Shown one piece after another: positions 47,448 to 55,585 of a stretch of 64,000 nt of DNA. The position numbers and the translations under genes were made by a program. The DNA is from Nocardia brasiliensis NBRC 14402 (GTDB taxonomy: Bacteria; Actinomycetota; Actinomycetes; Mycobacteriales; Mycobacteriaceae): assembly GCF_000308475.2 (NCBI RefSeq), contig NZ_BAFT02000016.1, positions 62,001-126,000 on the forward strand. Direction: 5' to 3'. Every line of letters starts with the position of its first letter. Position 1 is the first letter of the stretch. Under the pieces are notes generated by a model. That model was not told where the DNA came from. It did not search any database and saw nothing but the letters and a program-made list of their open reading frames with translations.

Positions 47448-47560
47448 AATGGCCGGTCGACTCGCTGCTGTCTAGAGCTTCCTGCTCAACAATTTCAAGG
47501 CGACGCGACCGTTCAGCCGCTGAGCTGTCCGCCGCACCTGACCGGTGGTCGTGCTGAGGT

Positions 47561-47633
47561 CACGAGGGCCGCGTGGTCGTGCTTATGGGGTGCGGTCGCA
47601 ACCTCAGTAGGTGCCCATCGGCGTGCCCGGGTG
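47561..47633 (-). pseudogene. Remnant copy of the 3' end of the membrane hydrolase gene
   Basis: This stretch resembles 47743-47819, which covers the last codons and downstream DNA of the hydrolase gene. On the minus strand it would read GTPMGTY-stop where the intact gene reads GTSMGTC-stop, 184 bases away. Upstream of those codons no long homologous frame remains. Confidence 0.5.
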
Positions 47634-47787
47634 GATGCTGTGGTCGGCGAGCCGGCCGTAGGCTGCCGATCGTCAGGATGCTTGCAATGGCCGGTCGATT
47701 CGGCGGATGTCCCGGCTGGTCGTGCGAGCATCCCGGCTGGGGCTACGAGGGCCGCCCGGTCATGCCTCATCGGGTGCGTGCGCAACC

Positions 47788-49653
47788 TCAGCAGGTGCCC
47801 ATTGAGGTGCCCTGGTCGGTGCCGTAGCGGTGGCCGTGTCCGGCGGGTGCGTTGAGGGCGGCGAGGAGGTCGGCGGTGGTCTGGATGAAGCTGACCGCGG
47901 GCAGCCAGTGCGGCAGGGGTGCGTCCGGGCGGGTGCCGGTGAGGTCGGGTGCGCGCCAGAGCAGGGCGGGGGACCAGTGCACCACCGGGTCCGAGCTGTT
48001 GGCCAGGACGGTCGCGCCCGCCCGATGTACCTGTCCGGCAGGTGGTCCGGCCCAAAGGGCGGCGCAGGTCCGGCGATCCTGGTCGGCGTCGTCGGCGAAA
48101 ACCGAACTGCCGCCGAACGCGCCGAGGCTCTGACCGTAGAGGTAGAGCCGCGGCTTGTGGTCCAGGGTGCGGATGCGATCCTCGACGGCGGTGAACAACG
48201 CGCGGGCCGCGGTGACCGCCTGATCGCGGCCGAACACGAAGGTGACCCAGCTCGGCGCGAACGAGTACTGCAGGCCGACCAGCGCGACATCGCTGCCGAA
48301 GCGCTCCTCGAAACCGCGCACGGCGTTTTTGTCGATCCAGCCCGAACCCGTCGGCACCATCAACACGAGATTGGACCGGTCGAACGCACCCGAGCGTTCC
48401 AGTTCGCGAACTGCCAGCGCGACACGCGATTCCAGGCTCGGCGCGGACTCCACTCCGACGTAGACCCGAATCGGTCCGGCGGGCGATCCGCTGACGAACT
48501 TGCGCCCCTCCGCCCCGAGCGAGGACCAGCTCACCGCCGACCCGGCACTACCCGACCTGGTGTTCGAAACCGGCTGCACCAGCGTCGGATCCACCATCGC
48601 GTTGGCGCTCGCATACGCCGACTGCCGCCACCCGACCACCGTCGGCGTCGCCACGAAATACAGCAGCGCCCCGACCACCGCCGCCAGCGAAACGCCGCGC
48701 GCCCAACCGAGTTTGCGCAGGACCCAACCGGCTCCCCGCGTCCCTCCGATGACCACCCCCGCGATCAGCGCGGCTTCGACCAACCACCGCACCCAATACC
48801 CGGCCCCGATCGGCGCAGCGTCCATCGCGCTCCGCAACTGGTTCTGCCAATGCCACGCATGCGCCCCCGCCGCCGTCACGAGCAGCGCCATCCCCGCAAG
48901 CAACGGCGCTTGCACCCCGGGCCACCGCCGATTGACGTCGAACCCCCGGCGCCGCACCACGAATCGAACAATCCCCGCAACCCCCAAGCCGACCGCCACC
49001 AGCAACGCGGTGAGAATCGCCTGCGCCCCGGCGGTGCGCGGCAACAGTCCGGGGCCGAGTGACACCAGCACCCCGACCCCGATCCCGAGAGTGGTCCCGA
49101 CCCGCGGACGCACCGCCCGCCCGACCGCACCCGGCACGGCACGAATCACGGACCGCCACAACCGATTGCGCCCTCGCCCGATCCGCTCACCCGCGGAATC
49201 GCCACCCCACCCCCCGGGCGAAACCGCCTGCAACACAGCGACATCACGCTCTCGAACCGCCCGCGGTGACGCCGCTACTGCGGCCTGTGCATTCACCCCG
49301 GACTCCGCCGTGCCACCCGCACGAACCGCGCCGCGCGTCCCCGAATTCGATCCCACGATCGCGGTGGCATCTTCGCGGCCCGCGCCGTGCATCGCAGAGG
49401 TGGCCGCTACGCCGATCCCGACGATCCCGCTGCGCATTTCGCGCACGGGCGCGTAAGTCGCGGCGGCATCCTCGCGCACCCTGAATTGCGCCGCAGGTGT
49501 CGGCGTGGTGGCGACGTCTGCCGTTGTTGTGGTGACGGGTTCGCGTACTGCGGAGGTCGGTGGGGTGGGGCGGATCCGGTGTGCGCCTTGTCTTGTCGGG
49601 CGCGGCGAGGTCGATCCGCCGTTGTCGGCGCGCGAGGGGAGTGTGCTTGTCAT
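47788..49653 (-). CDS. Multi-pass membrane alpha/beta-hydrolase (Abhydrolase_9 family)
   Basis: The 621-residue product has a Pro/Thr/Ala-rich cytoplasmic N-terminus (about 1-165), four to six membrane spans (about 170-340) and a large outer hydrolase domain. The nucleophile elbow is LYGQSLGAFGG. It matches the two-part Abhydrolase_9 family of mycolata (N-terminal membrane domain plus C-terminal hydrolase); the substrate is unknown, lipids being likely. ATG at 49653 overlaps the stop of the phospholipase A2 gene (ATGA), so the two are coupled. It ends at 47788 beside its own duplicated 3' end. Confidence 0.8.
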   Translation of the reverse strand: MTSTLPSRADNGGSTSPRPTRQGAHRIRPTPPTSAVREPVTTTTADVATTPTPAAQFRVREDAAATYAPVREMRSGIVGIGVAATSAMHGAGREDATAIVGSNSGTRGAVRAGGTAESGVNAQAAVAASPRAVRERDVAVLQAVSPGGWGGDSAGERIGRGRNRLWRSVIRAVPGAVGRAVRPRVGTTLGIGVGVLVSLGPGLLPRTAGAQAILTALLVAVGLGVAGIVRFVVRRRGFDVNRRWPGVQAPLLAGMALLVTAAGAHAWHWQNQLRSAMDAAPIGAGYWVRWLVEAALIAGVVIGGTRGAGWVLRKLGWARGVSLAAVVGALLYFVATPTVVGWRQSAYASANAMVDPTLVQPVSNTRSGSAGSAVSWSSLGAEGRKFVSGSPAGPIRVYVGVESAPSLESRVALAVRELERSGAFDRSNLVLMVPTGSGWIDKNAVRGFEERFGSDVALVGLQYSFAPSWVTFVFGRDQAVTAARALFTAVEDRIRTLDHKPRLYLYGQSLGAFGGSSVFADDADQDRRTCAALWAGPPAGQVHRAGATVLANSSDPVVHWSPALLWRAPDLTGTRPDAPLPHWLPAVSFIQTTADLLAALNAPAGHGHRYGTDQGTSMGTC

Positions 49654-50384
49654 CCTTGGACCCCCTGGGCGGCAGTCGAATTGGTGCGGGTGCGGAGGGT
49701 GAGGGCAGCGGCGAGGCCGGTGACACCGGCGGCGAGGATGCCGAGCAACTGCCAGCTGGTGGTGGAGCCGGGGTCGGCGGCGCCGAGGAGGGACTCGGTG
49801 ACGGGGGCGCCATAATCCTGGCGGCGCGAGTTGAGGTCGACGAAGGTGGCGGCGATCGTCGCCATGGTTTCGCAGCGTGCGCGAGAGAACGTGTCCGCGC
49901 GGGTGCCGCATGCCTCGTGCATGTGCCGATCCAGGGTGGCGTCGAGCGCCTGCCGCGCCCAGGGGCCGAGCGGTTCGCCGTGCTCCTCGGCGTAGCGCAG
50001 CAGGTCGTAGCCGAGGTCGTGGGCTTTGCAGGCGGTATCGAATTCGGCGGGCAGCGTCACCGGCGACGAGCAGTCGCCCTGCGGGTTCACCACCAGTCCG
50101 TCGAGTGTGCTCGGCCGATAGCCGAAGCGGGCGGCGAAGTCGTCCGGAATCGCGGTGAGCGAACCTGGACCACCGGAGGTCAACTCCGCGACCGCGATTC
50201 GTGCCATCGCGCTCTCGGCGGGCCCCGCCGAGGCCGCCGCGGCGTGCGGGGCGGGCGCGAGGAACACGGTGGCCGCCATGGTGGTCAGCGCGGCGGCGGT
50301 GAGGGCGGCGGCCCGCCGGGCGGTGCGGCTTGCGGCCTGCGCGGGCCGCGCCGTTGCGGGCCCTGCGGGGGTCGGTGTGCTCAT
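49650..50384 (-). CDS. Membrane-anchored secreted phospholipase A2
   Basis: The 244-residue product has a signal segment (about 24-51, ending HAAAA), then the prokaryotic PLA2 core: the calcium-loop-like GDCSSP and the catalytic CKAHDLGYD (His122-Asp123), followed by a second helix with DRHMHEAC. Unusually, a second membrane span (about 212-232, LLGILAAGVTGLAAAL) sits at the C-terminus, so the enzyme would be tethered outside the cell. It would cleave the sn-2 ester of phospholipids. TAGCGT 7 bases before the ATG supports the start. Confidence 0.83.
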   Translation of the reverse strand: MSTPTPAGPATARPAQAASRTARRAAALTAAALTTMAATVFLAPAPHAAAASAGPAESAMARIAVAELTSGGPGSLTAIPDDFAARFGYRPSTLDGLVVNPQGDCSSPVTLPAEFDTACKAHDLGYDLLRYAEEHGEPLGPWARQALDATLDRHMHEACGTRADTFSRARCETMATIAATFVDLNSRRQDYGAPVTESLLGAADPGSTTSWQLLGILAAGVTGLAAALTLRTRTNSTAAQGVQG

Positions 50385-50391
50385 GGGCTAG

Positions 50392-50397
50392 ACGCTA
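50392..50397 (-). promoter_or_regulatory. Leaderless -10 box for the PLA2-hydrolase operon
   Basis: TAGCGT on the minus strand, 7 bases before the ATG at 50384. Confidence 0.55.
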
Positions 50398-50538
50398 GGA
50401 ACGCGCGCCCCTCACCGACCTCACGCCGAGGACCGGTTTCGGGCGTGCGGCCCGTGGGTGAGCAGGGCGAATGTCTCGCACCGTGGTACGGGGTGCGAAA
50501 TCACCCGACGGTATGACGTGCCAGCACGACCCGGTTTC

Positions 50539-50544
50539 TACTGT
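50539..50544 (+). promoter_or_regulatory. Leaderless -10 box for the first sensor kinase
   Basis: TACTGT, 7 bases before the ATG at 50552. Confidence 0.5.
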
Positions 50545-50551
50545 CGTAGAC

Positions 50552-51769
50552 ATGATGCAGAAGAGTCGTGCCCGGATGAGGCGGATGTCGGGGCAGATGT
50601 GGTTCGACACGCTGACCGTCCTCGTCGCCCTCATCTTCTACGCGGTGGCCTGGCCGACGCTGCATCTCACGCACAGCGTCGCGCCCCCGGTGCAGCCGTT
50701 CATCGCGGCGCTCGCGGCGTTCCCGGTGCTGCTCGTGCGGCTCAACCCGCCATTGGGCTGGGCGATCTCGGCGGGCTCCGGGATGATCATCGCGCTGGCG
50801 ATTCCACATCAGCCGCACAACGAGCTGCCGATGCAGGTCGTGCACATCCTGAGTTTGTTCATCCTGCTGCTCGCGGTGGCGGTGCGGGCGACGCCGCCGA
50901 TCATCGGTGTCGCGTGGGTCGCGACCTCGCTGCTGCTCGGCACGACGATGTCGGATCAGAGCGGCGAGCTGGGCAGTTCGGTGTGGGGCTGGCCGATCGC
51001 GCTCGGCGCGGTGGTGCTGTTCGGGCTGCTGGTCCGGTGGCTGGTGGCCTCGCGCAAGCAGTTGGTGCGCCAGGAAGAGGAGAACGAGGTCGAGCGCGCC
51101 CGCCGCGCCATCCTCGAGGAGAAGGCGCGCATCGCCCGCGATCTGCACGATGTGGTCGCCCATCACATGTCCCTGGTGGTGGTGCAGGCGCAGACCGCGC
51201 CCTATCGGGTGGAAGGTGTAACCCCCGCTGCCCGAGCCGAATTCGAGTCCATCGGCGCGACCGCGCGCGAGGCCCTCAACGAGATCCGCGGCATGCTCGG
51301 CGTGCTGCGCAGCGACGGCCAGGCCCCGGAGCACACGCCGCAACCCAAGGCCGCCGACGTGCCAAGCTTGTTCGAGGGTGCGCTGCGCGCGGGCGTGCGG
51401 ATCGCGTGGACGATCGACGGAGCGCTCGAATCCGTTCCCGACGCGCCTGGTCTCGCGCTGTACCGGATCGCGCAGGAGTCGCTGTCGAATGCTTCGCGGC
51501 ACGCGCCGGAGGCGGCGATCCAGGTACGGCTACGGGTCGACGGGCCGGTCCTGGAACTCGTCGTGCACAACGGGCCCAGCGCGTCGGCCGGCAAGCCGAT
51601 CGGCAACGGCGGGCACGGCATCGCGGGCATGCAGGCCCGTGCCCTGGCGGTCGGCGGCGAGGTCACCGCGGGGCCGAGCGCGGACGGCGGTTTCGAGGTG
51701 CACGCCCGGCTGCCGCTGCATCCGGCCGCGTCGCTGGATTCGACGCTGCTCGGTCAAGCCGGTAACTGA
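50552..51769 (+). CDS. NarL-type sensor histidine kinase
   Basis: The 405-residue product has four or five N-terminal membrane spans (about 18-175) with almost no outer loop, so it probably senses within the membrane. A coiled linker follows, then the HisKA_3 site RDLHDVVAHHMS (His199), and a GHKL ATPase domain (LYRIAQESLSNASRHA; GGHGIAGMQARA). The response regulator follows after 42 bases with its own -10 box. Confidence 0.9.
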   Translation: MMQKSRARMRRMSGQMWFDTLTVLVALIFYAVAWPTLHLTHSVAPPVQPFIAALAAFPVLLVRLNPPLGWAISAGSGMIIALAIPHQPHNELPMQVVHILSLFILLLAVAVRATPPIIGVAWVATSLLLGTTMSDQSGELGSSVWGWPIALGAVVLFGLLVRWLVASRKQLVRQEEENEVERARRAILEEKARIARDLHDVVAHHMSLVVVQAQTAPYRVEGVTPAARAEFESIGATAREALNEIRGMLGVLRSDGQAPEHTPQPKAADVPSLFEGALRAGVRIAWTIDGALESVPDAPGLALYRIAQESLSNASRHAPEAAIQVRLRVDGPVLELVVHNGPSASAGKPIGNGGHGIAGMQARALAVGGEVTAGPSADGGFEVHARLPLHPAASLDSTLLGQAGN

Positions 51770-51799
51770 GCCGTCTCGCTGGTCGGGGCCGGGTCCGCA

Positions 51800-51805
51800 T
51801 AGGGT
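51800..51805 (+). promoter_or_regulatory. Leaderless -10 box for the first response regulator
   Basis: TAGGGT, 6 bases before the GTG at 51812; the regulator can thus be expressed independently of the kinase. Confidence 0.45.
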
Positions 51806-51811
51806 GGTGCG

Positions 51812-52477
51812 GTGGCAATAACCGTGTTGATCGCCGACGACCAGGCGATGGTGCGGCAGGGCTTCGGCGCCCTGCTCGCCGCCCAGACCGACATCAGCGT
51901 GGTGGGCGATGCCCCGGACGGCAAGATCGCGGTGGCCGAGGCCAAGCGGCTGCGCCCGGACGTGGTGCTGATGGACGTCCGGATGCCGGAGATGAACGGT
52001 CTCGACGCGGCCCGCGCGATCCTCGCCGCCGGGTTCGATCCGCCGGTGCGGGTGCTGATGCTCACCACCTTCGATATCGACGACTACGTGTACGAGGCGC
52101 TGAGCATCGGCGCGAGCGGCTTCCTGCTCAAGGACGCGCCCGCGGAGGAACTCGTGCGCGCCGTCCGGGTGGTCGCCGACGGCCAAGCGCTGCTCGCGCC
52201 GACGGTCACCCGCAGGCTCATCGCCGATGTCACCAGCCGCCGCTCGGCCGCGCGCGCCAAACCCGCGCCCGCACTGGCCACGCTGACCCCGCGCGAGCGG
52301 GAGGTGCTGGAACTGATCGCGAAGGGCATGTCCAACACCGAGATCGCGGAATCCTTGTTCGTCGCCGAGCAGACCGTGAAAACCCATGTCTCCAAGGTCT
52401 TCTCGAAGCTGAACCTGCGCGATCGGGCGCAGGCCGTCGTGCTGGCCTACGAATCCGGTCTGGTCGTTCCGGGCTAG
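51812..52477 (+). CDS. NarL/LuxR-type response regulator
   Basis: The 221-residue product has a receiver domain with the phospho-acceptor Asp55 (VLMDVRMPEM) and the LLKDAP switch, then a LuxR helix-turn-helix (LTPREREVLELIAKGMSNTEIAESL). Partner of the kinase upstream. Convergent with the penicillin-recognising lipoprotein gene, nine bases away. Confidence 0.92.
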   Translation: MAITVLIADDQAMVRQGFGALLAAQTDISVVGDAPDGKIAVAEAKRLRPDVVLMDVRMPEMNGLDAARAILAAGFDPPVRVLMLTTFDIDDYVYEALSIGASGFLLKDAPAEELVRAVRVVADGQALLAPTVTRRLIADVTSRRSAARAKPAPALATLTPREREVLELIAKGMSNTEIAESLFVAEQTVKTHVSKVFSKLNLRDRAQAVVLAYESGLVVPG

Positions 52478-52486
52478 CCGGCGCGC

Positions 52487-53386
52487 TCAGTGCGCGCAGG
52501 TGCCGCCGCGCAGTTCGGCCAGGTGCCTGCCGAGCAGCACCGCCAGCCTGCTCAGGATGGCGGTGGAATCCTCGTAGGTACCCGAATCCGCTTGCGCCGC
52601 AAGGGCGACGGCCACCATCCCGTTCTGCGTCGGCACCACGCCGAACTGGCGGACCGTGTAGATGCCGGTCTCGTCGTCGGGCCCCCAGCCGCCCTTGAAC
52701 GCGGCGCCTTCGAGATTGCCGAGCCCCCAGGACTGGTCGGGCGTGATCTCGGCCATCAGTTCGGGCACCTGGAACGTCTCGGGCAGGCAGGGTAGCCGGG
52801 ACGCGAAGCGCACCTGGTTGGCCAGCGTCCACTCGGTCTGCCCGAAAGCGGTGTAGTCCAACCTGGTTCGCGGCCCGGCCAGGCCGGTGGTGGAGTCGCC
52901 CGCCTCGTCGATCACGTCCTGTACCGCCTGTGCCGCCTCCAGTCCGTCGCCGAGCGATTCCCACAGTGCTTCGGCGGCGCCGTTGTCGGAGACGGTGATC
53001 GCGGCTTCGGCGTTCTCGAAAACACTCTCGTCCGGGTCGTGCCGTAGCGCCGCGATGGCCAGCGGCACCTTGATGGTCGACCAGGCGATGCCGCTGACCC
53101 AGTCGCCGAAGATGGTCATCCGGCCGCCGCCGACCGGCATGATCGCCAAGCCGACCTGGCCGCCCAGGTTCGGTTGCAGCTGGGTGAAATCGGCCGCCAG
53201 CGAATCGGGAATGGACACCGAGAGGCCGGGCCGGAACGATCCGGCGGTATCGACGACGACGGCGGGGCGCTCGTCGCGATCGCGCTCACCGGGCAGCAGC
53301 GCGCACGAGGTCACCACGAGCAGCGTGAGCAGAGCGGTCGCGCGCAAGGCGACGCGATACCCGAAACCTGTTCCCGTCGACTTCAC
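52487..53386 (-). CDS. Serine beta-lactamase-fold lipoprotein
   Basis: The 299-residue product has a signal peptide with lipobox LVVTSC (Cys about 28) and the three active-site motifs of class A-like serine hydrolases: STIK (SxxK), SDNGA (SDN) and KGGWG in place of KTG. The omega-loop glutamate of true class A enzymes is not evident. It may be a penicillin-binding or substrate-sensing relative rather than a resistance enzyme. GTG at 53386 has GGAGG seven bases upstream; GTG at 53389 is the alternative. Confidence 0.78.
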   Translation of the reverse strand: MKSTGTGFGYRVALRATALLTLLVVTSCALLPGERDRDERPAVVVDTAGSFRPGLSVSIPDSLAADFTQLQPNLGGQVGLAIMPVGGGRMTIFGDWVSGIAWSTIKVPLAIAALRHDPDESVFENAEAAITVSDNGAAEALWESLGDGLEAAQAVQDVIDEAGDSTTGLAGPRTRLDYTAFGQTEWTLANQVRFASRLPCLPETFQVPELMAEITPDQSWGLGNLEGAAFKGGWGPDDETGIYTVRQFGVVPTQNGMVAVALAAQADSGTYEDSTAILSRLAVLLGRHLAELRGGTCAH

Positions 53387-53557
53387 CACGCGTCCTCCCC
53401 ACCACCCTTGCGTGATCGCTGTTCGTCGGCGGTGCAAAATTTAGCTCATCGGTCGGCCCCGGTCGATGACCGGGCGTGAGGCCATCATGAACGCCCCACC
53501 ATAGTTTTGCCGATCGTCGCGAAGAATTCGAAACCGCGTGGCCACGGCGTTACCCGC

Positions 53558-53563
53558 TATGCT
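53558..53563 (+). promoter_or_regulatory. Candidate -10 box for the first Ser/Thr kinase
   Basis: TATGCT, about 67 bases before the TTG start; no good -35. Confidence 0.35.
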
Positions 53564-53629
53564 CCAGGATCTGAGGGAGCGCAGGGACGCGGCATTCGTG
53601 AGCCGCGGTGAAAATCGGAAGGGACCGTA

Positions 53630-55576
53630 TTGCTGACCAGCGGGGAGGTGTTCGCCGGGTTCACCATCGAGAAAATGCTCGGGCAAGGCGGTATGGGATC
53701 GGTCTATCTGGCCCGACATCCCAGGCTGCCCCGGCAGACCGCGCTGAAACTCCTCAACCGCGAGCTGTTCACCGACGTCGAGGTGCGCGCCCGGTTCGAG
53801 CGCGAGGCCGACCTGGCCGCGCAGCTCGATCATCCGAACATCGTCCAGGTGTACGACCGCGGCACCGAGGACGATCAGCTGTGGATCTCCATGCAGTACG
53901 TCGACGGCGTCGACGCCGCCACGGTCAACCCGCAGAACCTGCCGCCGGAGCGGGCGGTGCAGATCATCGAAGGTGTCGCCGACGCACTGGATTACGCGCA
54001 CGGCATGGGCGTGCTGCACCGCGACGTGAAGCCCGCGAACATCATGCTGGCCCGGTCCGGCGGCGGAAACCGCGAGCGGGTGTTCCTCACCGACTTCGGC
54101 ATCGCCCGGCTGCGTGAGGATTCCACCCACTTGACCCAGACCGGGATGTTCACCGCGACACTGGCCTACGCCTCGCCGGAACAGATGACCGGCGCGCACC
54201 TCGATCACCGCTCCGACCAATACTCGCTGGCCTGTGCGCTGTTCTGGCTGCTGACCGGGATCGCGCCGTTCGACGCGCCCGCGCCCGCCGACATCATCCG
54301 CGGCCACCTGCAACTGCCGCCGCCGTCGGCCGCGGCCCGCCGGGCCGGTCTGTCCCCGGCGCTGGACACGGTGATCGCGGTGGCGATGGCGAAGCGACCC
54401 GATCACCGGTTCGCCTCCTGCGCCGATTTCGCCGCGGCCGCGAGACAAGCGCTCAGCGGCCAGGTTCCGCCGCTGCCGTACACCCCGGCGCCGACCGTGA
54501 TCGCCCAGCCGCCGCCGAGCCAAGCTACGTATCAGGCAGCACCGCCGAGCCAGGGTGCGTATCAGGCGGCGCCGACCTATGTGCCGCAGGCCGCAGCGGC
54601 CGGCTCGGTGGAGTGGAAGCAGTACGGACCGAGTTCCCCTGCGGGACAGCAGTTCTCCGCCGCAGGTTATGTGGACGCACCGCCCAGTGCCGGTACGCCG
54701 TACCCGTCCGGCGGATACCAGGATGCCGCGTCCGGTGCTGCCCAGCAATACTCCGGCGGTTATCCGGACGCACCGCTCACTGCCGGTGCCGGACAGTCCT
54801 TTCCGGGTGGCAGCGGGTACGGACCGCCGAATTCCGTTGCCGGGCAGTCGTTCCCGCCATCGGGACCGCCGCCGATGGCTTACGCGCCCGCCACCGGCTA
54901 TCCGATGCCGCCGCAACGCCGCTCGAACACGGCCCTCATCGTGGTGATCGCGCTGATCGCCATCGTCGTGCTGGTCGTCGCGGGAGTGGTGATCGCCCAG
55001 GTGACCTCGTCGGATTCGTCGTCGCCGAGCGATCCGGGCCAGCCGCCCGCTGCCGTCGCCTCGACCGACGCCGACGCCTTGGCCAAGGCGTTCCCGAAGA
55101 TCCTGCCGCAGGGTGTCGACACCAAATACGGGGTCGGCAGCGGCAAGGGCTACCAGGACAAGACCTGCTTCCTCGGCACCGGCAAAGCGGGCAAGAAGGT
55201 GTCCAGCGAGGACGGCGTGCCCGACTTCGCGAACTGGGAGACGGCCTGGAACTGCTGGGGCGTGCCGATCGACCAGCCCGACTTCACCGCGATCGCGTTC
55301 AAGAGCGCCGAGGATGCGAAAGCCGCGGCCCGCGCGCTGCCGTCGAACACCAAGGCGAGCGAGTCCGCCAACGGCAAGCAGTACACGACCTACCGGTGGC
55401 AGAAGAAGGACAGCGGTCTGCCGGACGGGTACCTGGTGGTGAGCTTCGAGAACGATCCGGCCCGGGCCAACTATTTGTTCTTCGCGCAGGTGTCGATCAC
55501 CGACAGCCTGCCGGATTCCGGCTTCGGTCTGACCCAGCAGAAGTTCAAGGCCTGGTTCACCAGTCTGCCGCTGTAG
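53630..55576 (+). CDS. Transmembrane Ser/Thr protein kinase
   Basis: The 648-residue product has a Hanks-type kinase domain at about 10-275: GQGGMGSVY, Lys40 (ALKLLN), HRDVKPAN (Asp132) and DFG (Asp155). A linker of about 150 residues rich in Pro, Gln, Tyr, Ala and Gly follows, then one membrane span (about 434-456) and an outer domain of about 190 residues with two cysteines (CFLGTG, WNCWG). The outer domain is not PASTA and is not recognised. TTG at 53630 has GGAAGGG upstream. No phosphatase gene is adjacent. Confidence 0.92.
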   Translation: MLTSGEVFAGFTIEKMLGQGGMGSVYLARHPRLPRQTALKLLNRELFTDVEVRARFEREADLAAQLDHPNIVQVYDRGTEDDQLWISMQYVDGVDAATVNPQNLPPERAVQIIEGVADALDYAHGMGVLHRDVKPANIMLARSGGGNRERVFLTDFGIARLREDSTHLTQTGMFTATLAYASPEQMTGAHLDHRSDQYSLACALFWLLTGIAPFDAPAPADIIRGHLQLPPPSAAARRAGLSPALDTVIAVAMAKRPDHRFASCADFAAAARQALSGQVPPLPYTPAPTVIAQPPPSQATYQAAPPSQGAYQAAPTYVPQAAAAGSVEWKQYGPSSPAGQQFSAAGYVDAPPSAGTPYPSGGYQDAASGAAQQYSGGYPDAPLTAGAGQSFPGGSGYGPPNSVAGQSFPPSGPPPMAYAPATGYPMPPQRRSNTALIVVIALIAIVVLVVAGVVIAQVTSSDSSSPSDPGQPPAAVASTDADALAKAFPKILPQGVDTKYGVGSGKGYQDKTCFLGTGKAGKKVSSEDGVPDFANWETAWNCWGVPIDQPDFTAIAFKSAEDAKAAARALPSNTKASESANGKQYTTYRWQKKDSGLPDGYLVVSFENDPARANYLFFAQVSITDSLPDSGFGLTQQKFKAWFTSLPL

Positions 55577-55585
55577 CAGCGGAAT

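Larger units (their letters stand above)
46899..47787. other. Repeat-rich non-coding stretch between the SRPBCC and hydrolase genes
   Basis: About 890 bases with no believable gene. Open frames exist in several phases only because the repeats lack stop codons. It contains two unrelated minisatellites (47002-47216 and 47361-47447) and a degraded copy of the downstream gene's 3' end (47561-47633). Confidence 0.65.

Noticed and set aside
46808..47855. Repeat-containing open frames that could encode decapeptide-repeat proteins
   Set aside because: Frames are open on both strands and in several phases, the repeat period changes from 29 to 30, there is no ribosome binding site, and the composition does not look coding.
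52487..53386. True class A beta-lactamase giving resistance
   Set aside because: SxxK and SDN are present, but the third motif is KGG and the omega-loop Glu is not evident; called only as a beta-lactamase-fold lipoprotein.
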